The position numbers and the translations under genes were made by a program. Shown here in pieces: positions 45,236-55,103 of a DNA stretch of 64,000 nt (position 1 is the first letter of the stretch; every line of letters starts with the position of its first letter). Below the pieces are notes generated by a model. That model searched no databases, was not told where the DNA came from, and worked only from the letters and a program-made list of their open reading frames with translations. Source of the DNA: Alienimonas chondri. GTDB lineage: Bacteria > Planctomycetota > Planctomycetia > Planctomycetales > Planctomycetaceae. The stretch lies in NCBI RefSeq assembly GCF_013036045.1, contig NZ_WTPX01000003.1, forward strand, positions 1 through 64,000, in the 5' to 3' direction.

Positions 45236-46750
45236 TTAGCGGTCGCGATGATGAGCCTTCAAATCCGCGAACTCGTCAAGGCGTTCGCGGAACGCCGCCA
45301 CGGTGGGCGCCCACGCCGGTTCATCTGCGCGGTTGATCGTCTCTCGCGGGTCGTCCCGATGGTCGTAGAGTTCCGTGGCGACCACCCGGCCGGTTTGGAA
45401 GTCGCGCCACTCGGTATAGCGGAACCGGTCGCTCCGCAGAGAATATCCCATCGCCTCCGGGGCGACCCCGGCCTTCGGATACCCGGGACGCGGGTGCTGG
45501 GTGAAGGCGACCTCGCGAACGGTCGCCGCCGGGTCTTCGAAAAGGGGACGCAAGCTGTGCCCCTCCAGCCCCGACGGCGGCGTGAGGCGGCTATAATCCG
45601 CGATCGTTGGATAAATATCGAGCAGTTCCACCAATGACTGCGTCCGCCGGCCGGCCGTCGACTGCCCCGGCACGGAAATCATCAGCGGCACCCGAGCGTC
45701 CAGTTCAAAGTTGGAAGTCTTGCACCACAGGTCGTGCTCGCCGAGGTGAAACCCGTGATCCGACCAGAACACGACGATCGTCTCGTCTCGCAAATCGAGG
45801 CGAGCCAGTTCGTCGAGCACCTTGCCGATCTGGGCGTCGACGTAAGAGATCGCCGCGTAATAGCCGTGACGCAGCGTGCGGACGTCGTCCGGGGTCAGGC
45901 CCGCCGGGAAGTCCCGCATAATTTCTCTGCCGTCGTGCAGGGCGATCGACGGCACGCCGGTTGGCGGCTCCGGGTTTGTGGGCGGGGCGATCTCGGCGGG
46001 ATCGTACATCGCCCAATATTTCTCCGGGGCGTTGAACGGGAGATGCGGCTTCCAGAATCCTACCGCGAGGAAGAACGGTTCGTCTTTGATTTCGTTCAGT
46101 CGATCGACGGCGAGCTTCGCGATCTGTCCGTCCCAATACGCCTCGTCCGGAACCTCGCGTCGCTCGGCCCGCGGGATCGCGACGGCGTCCGCGGGGCGTT
46201 CGCCCTCGACCTGTGCGACGTCGTGGCCGTGATTGCCGTAGTGCAACTGCTGCGGCCGGCTCCACGACGCCGGGTCGCCCTTCCATTCGTCCTGGCGATA
46301 ATTATGAAAGATCTTCCCGATGCCGTGCGTCTCGTAGCCGGCCTGTTTGAACAGCTGGGGCAGCGTGACGACGTCGGGGCGGCGTTCGCGGAAGTGCGTC
46401 AGCAGATCCGTGAACCCCAGCGAGTCGATCCGCAGCCCGGTAAGAACCGACGCCCGCGACGGATTGCACAGCGCCTGCTGACAATACGCCCGCTCGAACA
46501 GCAGGCTGCGTGCGGCCAGCGCATCGAGGTTCGGCGACTTGACGATCGGCGACCCGTAGCAGCCCAGTTCGGCCCGCATGTCGTCCACCGCGATGAACAA
46601 CACGTTCGGCCGATCTCGGCGCGGCCGATCGGCGGCGCGGCCGACTGCGACCAACCCGCCCGCGAACGCGACCAGCAAGGCGAGGAGGATCGGGGAGAGC
46701 CGCCGGCAGACCGTCGCGCCGATCCGTTCACGAGCCGGCGTCAGAGTCAT
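45236..46750 (-). CDS. Secreted iduronate-2-sulfatase-like sulfatase
   Basis: A 504-residue sulfatase resembling iduronate-2-sulfatase. After a signal peptide (LSPILLALLVAFAGGLVAVGRAA) come NVLFIAVDDMRAELGCYG (metal-binding Asp pair) and the canonical Cys95-N-P-S-R99 in LCNPSRASVLTG. THGIGKIFHNY replaces the usual GKWH and is typical of the iduronate-sulfatase branch. FFLAVGFWKPHLPFNAPEKYW and FWSDHGFHLGEHDLWCKTSNFE follow. The ATG at 46750 gives the signal peptide; the frame is open for 63 more codons upstream without homology. It appears to lead the operon of two sulfatases and the sialidase-like protein. Confidence 0.92.
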   Translation of the reverse strand: MTLTPARERIGATVCRRLSPILLALLVAFAGGLVAVGRAADRPRRDRPNVLFIAVDDMRAELGCYGSPIVKSPNLDALAARSLLFERAYCQQALCNPSRASVLTGLRIDSLGFTDLLTHFRERRPDVVTLPQLFKQAGYETHGIGKIFHNYRQDEWKGDPASWSRPQQLHYGNHGHDVAQVEGERPADAVAIPRAERREVPDEAYWDGQIAKLAVDRLNEIKDEPFFLAVGFWKPHLPFNAPEKYWAMYDPAEIAPPTNPEPPTGVPSIALHDGREIMRDFPAGLTPDDVRTLRHGYYAAISYVDAQIGKVLDELARLDLRDETIVVFWSDHGFHLGEHDLWCKTSNFELDARVPLMISVPGQSTAGRRTQSLVELLDIYPTIADYSRLTPPSGLEGHSLRPLFEDPAATVREVAFTQHPRPGYPKAGVAPEAMGYSLRSDRFRYTEWRDFQTGRVVATELYDHRDDPRETINRADEPAWAPTVAAFRERLDEFADLKAHHRDR

Positions 46751-47114
46751 CACAGCATCTTTCCGGCCGGCGTTTCTGGATCCTGACCGATCGTAACCCG
46801 TGGATTTGTACCATGCGAACGTGCCCCGATTTCCAGGAAGTCCGCATCGGGAAACTTCGTCCGCTTCAGGAACCTTCGGCGCCGAGGTGGTTCGTAAAGA
46901 GCGCGGTCGGCCTCCCGATCGACGGCCGCCCGTCTGCAATCTTTGCTGCCGCGAACGAGGCGGCGGGCGCTCGCCGCACCAATGCTAGGCGGTCTCAACT
47001 ACGGTTTCGCGTTGCCGCGTTCGTCCTCAGGCGATGTCGGCATGCCGAATGCCTTGCATCCCTGCGGCCCGGCGATTCGACCGGGCGGCCCCGTCCCTCT
47101 CAGGGAGTTGAGTG
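46751..47114. other. Divergent intergenic region, no gene seen
   Basis: 364 bases between the iduronate-sulfatase-like gene (minus) and the Arg-rich secreted protein gene (plus). Expected to hold both promoters. A CAGGGAG stretch at 47101-47107 is a plausible ribosome-binding site for the plus-strand gene. Nothing else was identified. Confidence 0.4.
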
Positions 47115-47858
47115 ATGAAGAATCTTGTGACGAGCTTCGCCGCCTGCATGCTGACGGTCGTTCCCACGTTCGGCCAAAGTCTGCCGGCGTCCACCCAGCC
47201 GTTCTACGACGAGTTCGGCGCCGATCCGCTCGATTCCGGCCTCGCGGCCCCTGCCCCGTACGCCCCGGAACCGTTTTTCCCCGGGCCGAACGATCTCGAC
47301 CGGAATCCCTCTGATCCGTTCGCTCCTGGATTCGATAAGTATCGGCAGCGCGATGAGGACCGCGGGCGGTACGAGGACCGCGGGCGGTACGAGGACCGCG
47401 GCCGATATCACAACGGGGGCATCGGCACCCCGGCGACCGATGATCGGGACGGAACCGATCCGCGTGCCTCACGCGGCCGGCGCCGCGGTCCCCGGCCGGA
47501 CCGCATCGGCCCCCCCGACCGGACCGGCATGCCGCAGAGCCAAATCGGAGAGTGCGTCGATGGCGTATGCTGTATTCATGGATCGGACAGCGGTCCAGTC
47601 GATCGCCCGCTCGACCGGCGTCGCGAGGCTCCCGGATACAACGATGGCCTCAGTCCCGGCTTCGAATCGGACCGCGATGCGCTGCGGACGCGGCCGGCGC
47701 CGAACCGCCGGACGATGCCCTTCGACCGGTTCGGCGACGACGATACGACCCGCTCGGGCGCCGATCTTCGCCGCTTCCCCCAAGCGAATCGCATGACGAC
47801 GTCCTATAGTCGCGATCTGATCGGCTCGACGGCCTCGCCCCGCTGGGACGGCCGCTAA
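47115..47858 (+). CDS. Secreted low-complexity Arg/Asp/Pro-rich protein
   Basis: A 247-residue protein with a signal peptide (MKNLVTSFAACMLTVVPTFGQ) and a disordered, repeat-rich body. Residues 81-98 are three copies of a hexapeptide EDRGRY encoded by an 18-bp tandem repeat. There is a small Cys cluster (GECVDGVCCIHG, about residue 140) that could form disulfides or bind metal. The rest is rich in DR, GP and RR pairs. I recognise no family. The signal peptide, an SD-like GGGAG upstream of the ATG at 47115, and the long open frame ending at a strong hairpin support a real gene. Confidence 0.65.
   Translation: MKNLVTSFAACMLTVVPTFGQSLPASTQPFYDEFGADPLDSGLAAPAPYAPEPFFPGPNDLDRNPSDPFAPGFDKYRQRDEDRGRYEDRGRYEDRGRYHNGGIGTPATDDRDGTDPRASRGRRRGPRPDRIGPPDRTGMPQSQIGECVDGVCCIHGSDSGPVDRPLDRRREAPGYNDGLSPGFESDRDALRTRPAPNRRTMPFDRFGDDDTTRSGADLRRFPQANRMTTSYSRDLIGSTASPRWDGR
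47355..47408 (+). repeat. 18-bp tandem repeat, three copies, in coding sequence
   Basis: Units at 47355-47372, 47373-47390 and 47391-47408. The first two are identical (gaggaccgcgggcggtac); the third diverges in its second half. In frame, each encodes EDRGRY, so copy-number change would lengthen or shorten the protein by six residues. Confidence 0.85.
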
Positions 47859-47881
47859 TCGACCGGCGGAACGGCCGCAGA

Positions 47882-47909
47882 CCGGCGAACGCTTACGGGC
47901 GTTCGCCGG
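47882..47909. terminator. Hairpin between convergent genes, overlapping the phnX stop
   Basis: Perfect 11-bp stem (47882-47892 with 47899-47909) around a 6-nt loop that contains the stop codon of the minus-strand phosphonatase gene. It separates that gene from the plus-strand gene ending at 47858. Confidence 0.6.
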
Positions 47910-48729
47910 CGGCCAGTCGAGAGGCGATCTCGGTAAGAACCGGGGGCAGATCGGCCGCGGTCGGGATGACGTAGTGGGCGCCGGCGTCGCGGAACGTCGC
48001 TTCGATGGGCGTGAGGGCCGCGGTTCGCTCCGCGGCCGGCATCTTGTTCCACTCGGCGAGAGAGACGCCCAAGGCGTTGCCGCTGGCGCTCAGGCCCACG
48101 CCCCAGCAGCCGGCGTTGCGGGCGGCCTCCACGCCCATCGGCGTGTCGTCGACTTTTACGGCCCGCCAGATCGGCGCGGCGTCCATTCGTTTGAGAGCTT
48201 CCAGCAACATCCACGGCCGCGGCCGCCCCGCGGGCACGTCGTCGCTGCACACCGCGGCGTTTGGAGCCACGCCGGCCGCCTTGGCCAAGGGCAACACGAC
48301 GCTCATCAGATCGCGGTTATAACCAGTGGTGGAGCCGATCGGCACCCCCGCTTCGGAGAGCGCCTGTAAGAGTTCCACGACGCCGGGAATCGGCTCGCAG
48401 TGCCGGCCCAGCACCTCCTTCTGCAGCGGGAGGAACTCTTTATAGAGCCGATCGATCTCAGCGTCCGTCGGTTCTGACCCCTGCTTGTCCGCCCAGCGGG
48501 TCTTCACGTCGTCCAGAGCCAATAATGCGGCGATATGATCGCGTTTGGCGGCGCCCATCGGGCCGCGGGCCTGAGCCTCGGTGACCGGGACGCCGGAGGA
48601 CTCGAACACCGCCCGGAACACCTCGACCGGCGCCCGGCTGCCGAAATCGATCATCGTGCCGGCCCAGTCGAAGACGACCGCGGAGAGTTCCGACGCGACG
48701 GCGGCGGGGAGTGCGGGAGAGTCAGTCAC
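47893..48729 (-). CDS. phnX: Phosphonoacetaldehyde hydrolase (phosphonatase)
   Basis: A 278-residue HAD-superfamily enzyme that splits phosphonoacetaldehyde into acetaldehyde and phosphate. The HAD nucleophile is Asp21 in VVFDWAGTMIDFGSRAP, a phosphonatase-specific motif. The Schiff-base Lys unique to this family is Lys62 in GPMGAAKRDHIAALL. HAD motif 2 is GSTTGYNRD, and the distal Asp motif is in VKVDDTPMGVEAARNAGCWGVGL. It is the last gene of the phosphorus operon, 84 bp after the permease gene. No 2-AEP transaminase (PhnW) is nearby, so its substrate is probably supplied by the alcohol dehydrogenase at 50205-51485. Confidence 0.94.
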   Translation of the reverse strand: MTDSPALPAAVASELSAVVFDWAGTMIDFGSRAPVEVFRAVFESSGVPVTEAQARGPMGAAKRDHIAALLALDDVKTRWADKQGSEPTDAEIDRLYKEFLPLQKEVLGRHCEPIPGVVELLQALSEAGVPIGSTTGYNRDLMSVVLPLAKAAGVAPNAAVCSDDVPAGRPRPWMLLEALKRMDAAPIWRAVKVDDTPMGVEAARNAGCWGVGLSASGNALGVSLAEWNKMPAAERTAALTPIEATFRDAGAHYVIPTAADLPPVLTEIASRLAAGERP

Positions 48730-48813
48730 TGGAGATGTCTTAATGGGGCAAGTCGTGAGAGTGTCCTGAAGGCGACGGCGGCGGGCGGTTCGAGGAGGTC
48801 GGACCGCCGTCGC

Positions 48814-50208
48814 TCAAACCGCCATTGTTTGGGGCGTCGCCGAAGCGGGCGCCGTGACGACTGAGGCGTTCTCCTCCTCCGGCTTCTCCTCAGGGCGCCG
48901 AAGCACGCGGAGGAAATAGACCGTCGCGACGGTCAACGCGACCGCGGAGGCTGCGGCGGTCGCTAACAACATGCCGCGAAAGAGGGGTAACGCGTCGCCG
49001 TCCGCGCCGATCGTTTCGCCGGGTCGCGACAACGAACGCCACAGCAGGAGCGCGGTATGTCCGAGATACCCCGACGAGTCCGCCAGATACATCAGGAACC
49101 CGATGTTACACGGTCGGCCCGCGGCGGCGATGATGCGCTCGAACACCGTGGTATGAAAGGCGACGTACGGGACGTACAGCCCCACCCCGCACGCGACCAT
49201 AAAGGGGAACGGGCCGAGAGCCCCGGCGCCCTGCCCCGCCGCGGCGGCGGCCGCCACGCAGAAGCCCGCGACCATCAGCCCCAGCGTCACCGCGAGGGCC
49301 GTTCGGTTGTCGCGGACGAAGATGAATAACGCACACGCCGCGGTCACCAGGATGGCGACGACCGTCTCGCTGCGAGCGAAGACCGACGGCTCCCCCGCCA
49401 CGCCGAGATCCCGCCAGATCTCCACGGCGAAATCGTCTCGCACCGTGCGCACGATGGTCAGCGTGACGTAGACCCCGACCATCAACACCAACCCCGGCCA
49501 ATACGCGGCTAAGAATTGCCGACGATCGTCCCGCGTCATCGCATTGCGAGCGGCGCGGCGGCGGCGATCCTCGGCGCCGGGCGGCGGCGTGCGGGAGAGC
49601 GCCCACACGGAGACCAGCAGCGGCACGAAAAACAGGGCGCCGGCCGCCGCGGGCATCGTATATTCGCTCAGCCCCGCCTCCCCGATCAACCAGCGTCCCA
49701 CCGACTTCACGACGCCGCTGGACACGATAAAGCTCGCGGACAACGCCGCGGTCAACGCTTCGGTCTGTCGGCGTCCTTCTAAATAAGCGATCACCAGCCC
49801 GAACACCATGCCCAGCGGCAAACCGTTCAGGAACAGCGCCAACGGCTTCCACCCGACCGGCAGGATGGCGAACAGAACTAATCCCAGTTCCGCCGCCACG
49901 ATCAGACTGAGAATCCCCAGCGCCCGCCGCCCGGCCGGCATCTCGGAGACGATTTTGATGCCGATGAACTTGGAGAGCGTATATCCGGCGACCTGAGCGA
50001 CGACCAAGGCCACCTTCAAATCCAGCCCGAACAGCGTTTCCCCGTCGAACGTGCCCGCCGTAAACGGTTTGCGAAAGGCGTACATGCAAAAGTAGGTGCA
50101 GAACGCGGCCGCCGCCGCGATCGCGAGCGAGGTTCGCGTCGCCGAGTCGTACGCCGGCACGGCGTCGCCGTCGCCGGGGTCGTTGACGGTACGCAACGAG
50201 TCGCTCAC
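48814..50208 (-). CDS. MFS-type permease (DUF5690-like) in the phosphonate operon
   Basis: A 464-residue membrane protein with about 12 hydrophobic segments in two halves separated by a charged loop (PPPGAEDRRRRAARNAMTRDDRR). Sequence features (AAFCTYFCMYAFRKPFTAGTF; YTLSKFIGIKIVSEMPAGRRA; NGLPLGMVFGLVIAYLEGRRQTEALTA) resemble the DUF5690 branch of the major facilitator superfamily, which recalls glycerol-3-phosphate/organophosphate antiporters (the YAFRKPF segment). The GTG start at 50208 overlaps the dehydrogenase stop (GTGA). Its position between dehydrogenase and phosphonatase suggests phosphonate or organophosphate uptake; this is inference. Confidence 0.8.
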   Translation of the reverse strand: MSDSLRTVNDPGDGDAVPAYDSATRTSLAIAAAAAFCTYFCMYAFRKPFTAGTFDGETLFGLDLKVALVVAQVAGYTLSKFIGIKIVSEMPAGRRALGILSLIVAAELGLVLFAILPVGWKPLALFLNGLPLGMVFGLVIAYLEGRRQTEALTAALSASFIVSSGVVKSVGRWLIGEAGLSEYTMPAAAGALFFVPLLVSVWALSRTPPPGAEDRRRRAARNAMTRDDRRQFLAAYWPGLVLMVGVYVTLTIVRTVRDDFAVEIWRDLGVAGEPSVFARSETVVAILVTAACALFIFVRDNRTALAVTLGLMVAGFCVAAAAAAGQGAGALGPFPFMVACGVGLYVPYVAFHTTVFERIIAAAGRPCNIGFLMYLADSSGYLGHTALLLWRSLSRPGETIGADGDALPLFRGMLLATAAASAVALTVATVYFLRVLRRPEEKPEEENASVVTAPASATPQTMAV

Positions 50209-51485
50209 AGGGAGGGCGCCGGCAGGGGAGCGGGTTGGCGCACGTCGGGAACTGCCGGCGCCGGAGCCCGGTCCGCGCGACGACCGGCGCGTAACAGTCG
50301 CACGAGATCCTCCGGTTCGGCGTGCCGCGGGTTATTGGAAAGCCGTTGGACGTTCACGCACTCCGCGAGCCGGCGGGCGTCGTCGGCGACGCCCGCGGCT
50401 TCGAGCGAAATCGGACTCCCGACGGCCTCGACCAATCGTTCGATCGTCGCGGCGGCTCGCGGGGCCGAGTCGGCACCGAGCAGGCCACACAAGAGTTGAA
50501 TCCGGTCCCGCACCGCCGCCGGTCCGCGCGGGTCGGTGCAGTCGGCTTCCGTCACGCCGGCATTGAAGAGGAGCGCCGGCCCGAGCGTCAGCGCCGCCGC
50601 CGAGCCGTGCGGGATGCCGTACCGGCTCGTCAGCCCGTAGGACAGGGCGTGCGGCAGCGTCGTCTTGCTGATATTAATCGCTCGACCCGCGAGGTGAGAC
50701 GCCTGGCTCATCGCGTCGCGGGACTGCGGCGTCGGGCCGTTCACCGCATCCGGCAGATGCCGCAGCGCCAGGCGGATGGCTTCCGACGCGAACCCGATCG
50801 ACTCGTCCGTCGCCCCCACGGCCCAGATCGATTCGACCGCCTGACAGAGGGCGTCTAAGCCGGTCGCCGCCGTGATGCGGGGCGGCAGGCTGTCGGTGAG
50901 GCGACTGTCGACCACGGCGACGTTCGGCAGGATCGACGGCGCCGCCAGCGAATATTTTTCGCCGCGAACATAGACGACCGCGTAATGGGTCGCCTCGCTG
51001 CCGGTGCCGGCCGTCGTCGGGACGGCAATCAGCGGGAGGGCGGTTTCCGGCAGCGGGCCGTTCCGCAACACGACCTCCTCCAACAGCGACGGATCGACGG
51101 AGTCCTGCCCCCGCCCCACCGGCACCAACGCCGTGATCAGCTTGGCGAGATCGATCGCGGTCCCCCCGCCGACCGCCAAGACGATCTCGGCGCCGGAGGC
51201 CCGGAACGCCGCGATCCCGCGGACAACGTCTTCCAGCTTCGGATTCGGCTCGAAGGCGGTGAAGAACGTCGCGTGATAGGCGTCGAAACAGGGCGCCAAC
51301 GCCGCCTCGGCTCCGGAAGGGCCGTACGCCGCCTCATCCAACACGACGAACGCGCGCTCGACCGCATAGTTCGCAATCCATTCGGGAACCGAATCAACGG
51401 CGCCGGGACGAAGAATGACGGTCTGCTGCATATGTTCGGAAGTCGCTGGCAAAACGAGAGGGGCGATCGCGGGCGGTTCGACCAC
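50205..51485 (-). CDS. Iron-type alcohol dehydrogenase, probable phosphonoacetaldehyde/hydroxyethylphosphonate oxidoreductase
   Basis: A 426-residue group III (iron-dependent) alcohol dehydrogenase. The NAD-binding GGGTAIDLAKLI, the metal-site segments DALCQAVES and HALSYGLTSRYGIPHGSAAALTLG, and AVPTTAGTGSEATHYAV are clear. Enzymes of this branch include phosphonoacetaldehyde reductases, which interconvert phosphonoacetaldehyde and 2-hydroxyethylphosphonate. Next to phosphonatase and with no phosphonate biosynthesis genes in the window, oxidation of hydroxyethylphosphonate to phosphonoacetaldehyde is the likelier direction. It lies 24 bp after the PhoD gene and overlaps the permease gene by 4 nt. 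Confidence 0.82.
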   Translation of the reverse strand: MVEPPAIAPLVLPATSEHMQQTVILRPGAVDSVPEWIANYAVERAFVVLDEAAYGPSGAEAALAPCFDAYHATFFTAFEPNPKLEDVVRGIAAFRASGAEIVLAVGGGTAIDLAKLITALVPVGRGQDSVDPSLLEEVVLRNGPLPETALPLIAVPTTAGTGSEATHYAVVYVRGEKYSLAAPSILPNVAVVDSRLTDSLPPRITAATGLDALCQAVESIWAVGATDESIGFASEAIRLALRHLPDAVNGPTPQSRDAMSQASHLAGRAINISKTTLPHALSYGLTSRYGIPHGSAAALTLGPALLFNAGVTEADCTDPRGPAAVRDRIQLLCGLLGADSAPRAAATIERLVEAVGSPISLEAAGVADDARRLAECVNVQRLSNNPRHAEPEDLVRLLRAGRRADRAPAPAVPDVRQPAPLPAPSL

Positions 51486-51509
51486 GTTTCGGAGGTAAAA
51501 CGCAAGTCG

Positions 51510-52865
51510 TTAGGCGGAAGTCAGATCGTCCGCGTTGCATTTCAGCGACCACATCTCCCGCCCGTCTCGCTGCACCCATTCCGCCTGCAGGGCGGGCGGA
51601 GATGCGGTCGAATCGACGGTCACGTGCAACCAGACGTGCGGCACGGCTTCGCCCCGCACCAGATTCGGGTGCGGGACGTTCAACGAAGGAATCGTGCGGC
51701 CATGGATGGGCGAGACGATCATCTGATAAATCGGGTAGCCGACCTGCTCCGTCGTTTCGTACTTCAACAAGCGAGAGCAGTGAATATCCCCGCCGATCAG
51801 CACGACGCCGGAGATCGTCTCCTCGCCGAGGAAGTCGAACAACGCGGTCCGCTCGTGGGTATACGTCCCCCAGTCGTCGGATTCGCGATTCTCCTTGTCG
51901 TCCCAGATCATGCCGCAGGCGATGAACTTAAACGGCGCCGTCGACTTTTTCAGGCCGTCCTTCAACCAAGCCCACTGCTCCGCTCCCAGCAACGTCGGCT
52001 GCGACGAATCGACCGGCGAAGGGCCGGTCTGAGAGAACCAGCGGGTATCCAGCAGGAACACCTCCGCGGGCCCTCGACGGAACTTCGTATAGATGCCCCC
52101 GGCGTCGCCGCCGTACTCGCGATTCGCCCGGTACTCGACCAGCGCCTGCCGGGTGTTCTCCTTCCCCGGGAGGCGACCGTCGGAGTCGTTCTGACCGAAA
52201 TCGTGGTCGTCCCAGGCGCCCCAGGTCGGCGTATGACGGACCAGCGCCGCAAGCTCCGGAACGGACAGGAACGCCCGATGCCGGTCGCGGGCCGTGTTGA
52301 GGTTCGTCGAGTCGATATACGGCGTATCGCCGAGCAGCACGAGCGCCTCGGCGTCGCGTTCGGCGATCTGCGTCCACAGCGTCGAGGGGTCCAGATCCGC
52401 ACAGGAGCCGAACGCCCACGTGGACCGGGAAGGCTCGGCCGGATCGGGCGCCGTGCGAAAACGGAGATCGTCCGCCGCGATCGTTACGTCCCGGCCGGCG
52501 CTGACCATATACCGATAATCGGTCGCCGGTTTGAGGCCGTCGATCCGCCAGTTCACGCACAGATCGTTTTGCGGAGCGCTGACCGCGACGGCCCGTTCAA
52601 CCCGTCGATCGGACTCCGCTTCGAACACCTCCAGTTCCCATCGCCCCGGCGCCGGCGGTCGCGCCCAGAGCACGGCCTCGGTGTCGGAGACGTGCCCGAC
52701 CATCGGCCCGACGAACCCGTCCGGCGCCCCGTCGTTCCGCAAACCGCTTCCCGGCGCCCCGTCTTTGGCTCGCAGCGTCTGCGGGAAAAATGCGGCGCCG
52801 ACGGCAGTCGAGGCGAGCGTCGCCTGGAAACGACGACGGTTCAGCGGGGGATCAATCACGGTCAC
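51510..52865 (-). CDS. phoD: Tat-exported PhoD-like alkaline phosphatase
   Basis: A 451-residue PhoD-family metallophosphatase that releases phosphate from organic phosphodiesters and monoesters outside the cytoplasm. It has a twin-arginine signal ([19 protein letters not shown]) and an N-terminal Fn3-like PhoD_N domain ([25 protein letters not shown]). Metal-site motifs are [31 protein letters not shown] and [12 protein letters not shown]. It is the first gene of a four-gene operon with the alcohol dehydrogenase, permease and phosphonatase, which suggests phosphate-starvation control, although no Pho box was identified. Confidence 0.9.
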   Translation of the reverse strand: MTVIDPPLNRRRFQATLASTAVGAAFFPQTLRAKDGAPGSGLRNDGAPDGFVGPMVGHVSDTEAVLWARPPAPGRWELEVFEAESDRRVERAVAVSAPQNDLCVNWRIDGLKPATDYRYMVSAGRDVTIAADDLRFRTAPDPAEPSRSTWAFGSCADLDPSTLWTQIAERDAEALVLLGDTPYIDSTNLNTARDRHRAFLSVPELAALVRHTPTWGAWDDHDFGQNDSDGRLPGKENTRQALVEYRANREYGGDAGGIYTKFRRGPAEVFLLDTRWFSQTGPSPVDSSQPTLLGAEQWAWLKDGLKKSTAPFKFIACGMIWDDKENRESDDWGTYTHERTALFDFLGEETISGVVLIGGDIHCSRLLKYETTEQVGYPIYQMIVSPIHGRTIPSLNVPHPNLVRGEAVPHVWLHVTVDSTASPPALQAEWVQRDGREMWSLKCNADDLTSA

Positions 52866-52980
52866 GCTTTACCTTAAAGCCGATCAAAATGGGCGCCTGC
52901 CGAGAAAAAACGGTTCGACGGACGCCCGCGACGGTTCAACAGAGGGCCGATGCAACAAGCGCCCCCCCTCAGCGACGGGG

Positions 52981-53934
<954 letters not shown>

Positions 53935-53987
53935 AGAGTTCGGGCGGAGGAAGAAGATGAAAGTGACTGACGGTCAATCAGAACGGC

Positions 53988-54212
53988 TTAGTCTTGTGAG
54001 CCGTGGAGGACCGCCTCGTCCGACGGCGGCGGCGGGCCGTCGTCTCCGGCCTCGCCCGTGGCCGTCGGCTCCGCGACGAACGGCGGCGGCGGTTCGGGAG
54101 CTGAATCGGAACAGCCCGAGAGAAACGCGACAGTACACGCCGTAGAGGCGGCAAGGACAAAACGGCGGAGGACCACGCGGCAGCTCGAAACGGTGCGGGA
54201 GGCCGTCAGCAA
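53988..54212 (-). CDS. Small Pro-rich lipoprotein
   Basis: A 74-residue predicted lipoprotein: LRRFVLAASTACTVAFLSGC with lipobox LSGC, then a Pro- and acid-rich mature tail (SAPEPPPPFVAEPTATGEAGDDGPPPPSD). It is the same kind of protein as the one at 2286-2465, and like it lies beside a DUF1559 gene, here as the upstream partner. No function can be given. Confidence 0.68.
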   Translation of the reverse strand: MLTASRTVSSCRVVLRRFVLAASTACTVAFLSGCSDSAPEPPPPFVAEPTATGEAGDDGPPPPSDEAVLHGSQD

Positions 54213-54421
54213 GACGATCCTGACGGCGGGACTAGGATGCGCGCGGCGTGACTGCCGGGCAACATAGTAACCTGTGAGTCTTTCATGAAGACCCCGCGAA
54301 GCGACGGCGAGGCCGGCGCTTTTCCCGTTCTACACAGCCGTTGTGAGGTCGGCTTCGGGCGACGCCCATTCCTTCGCAGGGCGAGGGACGGCGCAGTGCG
54401 GGCGACGGCAGGGCGGACTCG

Positions 54422-54985
54422 TCAGTTGCCGGAGGCGTGGAACACGCAGAGGACGACGGCCTGTTTTTTAAATGAGTTGACGAGCCGGTGCGGCACGTTC
54501 GCGTCGAAATACAGGCTGTCGCCGGCCGACAGTTTGTGCGTTTCGCCGTCGTATTCGAACCGGACGGCGCCGGACTCGACGAACAGAAACTCCTCGCCGG
54601 GGTGCGGCAAAGCCTCTTCCCGCGCCACGCCGGGCGGGATGGTAATGAGGAATGGGTCCATCGATCGTGAGGCCCGCTTGTGGGCCAGCAACTCGTACAC
54701 CGAGGTGTTCTCCTCGGAGCGGTCGCGTTCCACCGTCTTTCGCTCGTCCCGCCGCACCAACACCAGCGCCGGCTTCTCGTCCAGCCCCTCGAACAACTCG
54801 GAGAGCGGTACGTCCAACGCCTGGGCGATCTCCCCCAGCGCCGGCAGGGACGGGGTGATTCGGAAGTTCTCGACCTTAGAGAGCCAACTGCGGGTTTGGC
54901 CGGTCCGGGAGGCGACCTCCTCCAACGTCATCCGCCGGTCCAGCCGATGTGACCGGATTCGTTGGGCAAGTTCGACGAGGTTCAC
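54422..54985 (-). CDS. XRE-family regulator with C-terminal cupin
   Basis: A 187-residue regulator with an N-terminal XRE/Cro HTH ([60 protein letters not shown]). The C-terminal cupin_2 domain is [44 protein letters not shown]. This HTH-cupin architecture (SutR/PuuR-like) senses a small molecule in the cupin barrel. The GTG start at 54985 (reads [10 protein letters not shown]) gives the usual family N-terminus; the ORF continues upstream with only Arg/Pro-rich sequence. It is divergent from the gene at 55215, with a 15-bp inverted repeat between them that is a candidate operator. Confidence 0.85.
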   Translation of the reverse strand: MNLVELAQRIRSHRLDRRMTLEEVASRTGQTRSWLSKVENFRITPSLPALGEIAQALDVPLSELFEGLDEKPALVLVRRDERKTVERDRSEENTSVYELLAHKRASRSMDPFLITIPPGVAREEALPHPGEEFLFVESGAVRFEYDGETHKLSAGDSLYFDANVPHRLVNSFKKQAVVLCVFHASGN

Positions 54986-55103
54986 GGGCGGCACGTGCGG
55001 ACGCGGTGGTCTCCGCACGACGGACCGCGGAGGGGCGGGCCGCAGATTATGCCGGCGCCGGGCCGTGCCCCGCAAACCCGCGTTTCGTTCCTCGGCGTTC
55101 CCC

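Noticed and set aside
47355-47408. CRISPR-like repeat array
   Set aside because: Units are adjacent with no spacers and are in frame within a coding sequence; it is a tandem repeat.
47893-52865. Phosphonate biosynthesis cluster
   Set aside because: No PEP mutase, phosphonopyruvate decarboxylase or PhnW is present; PhnX and PhoD indicate catabolism.
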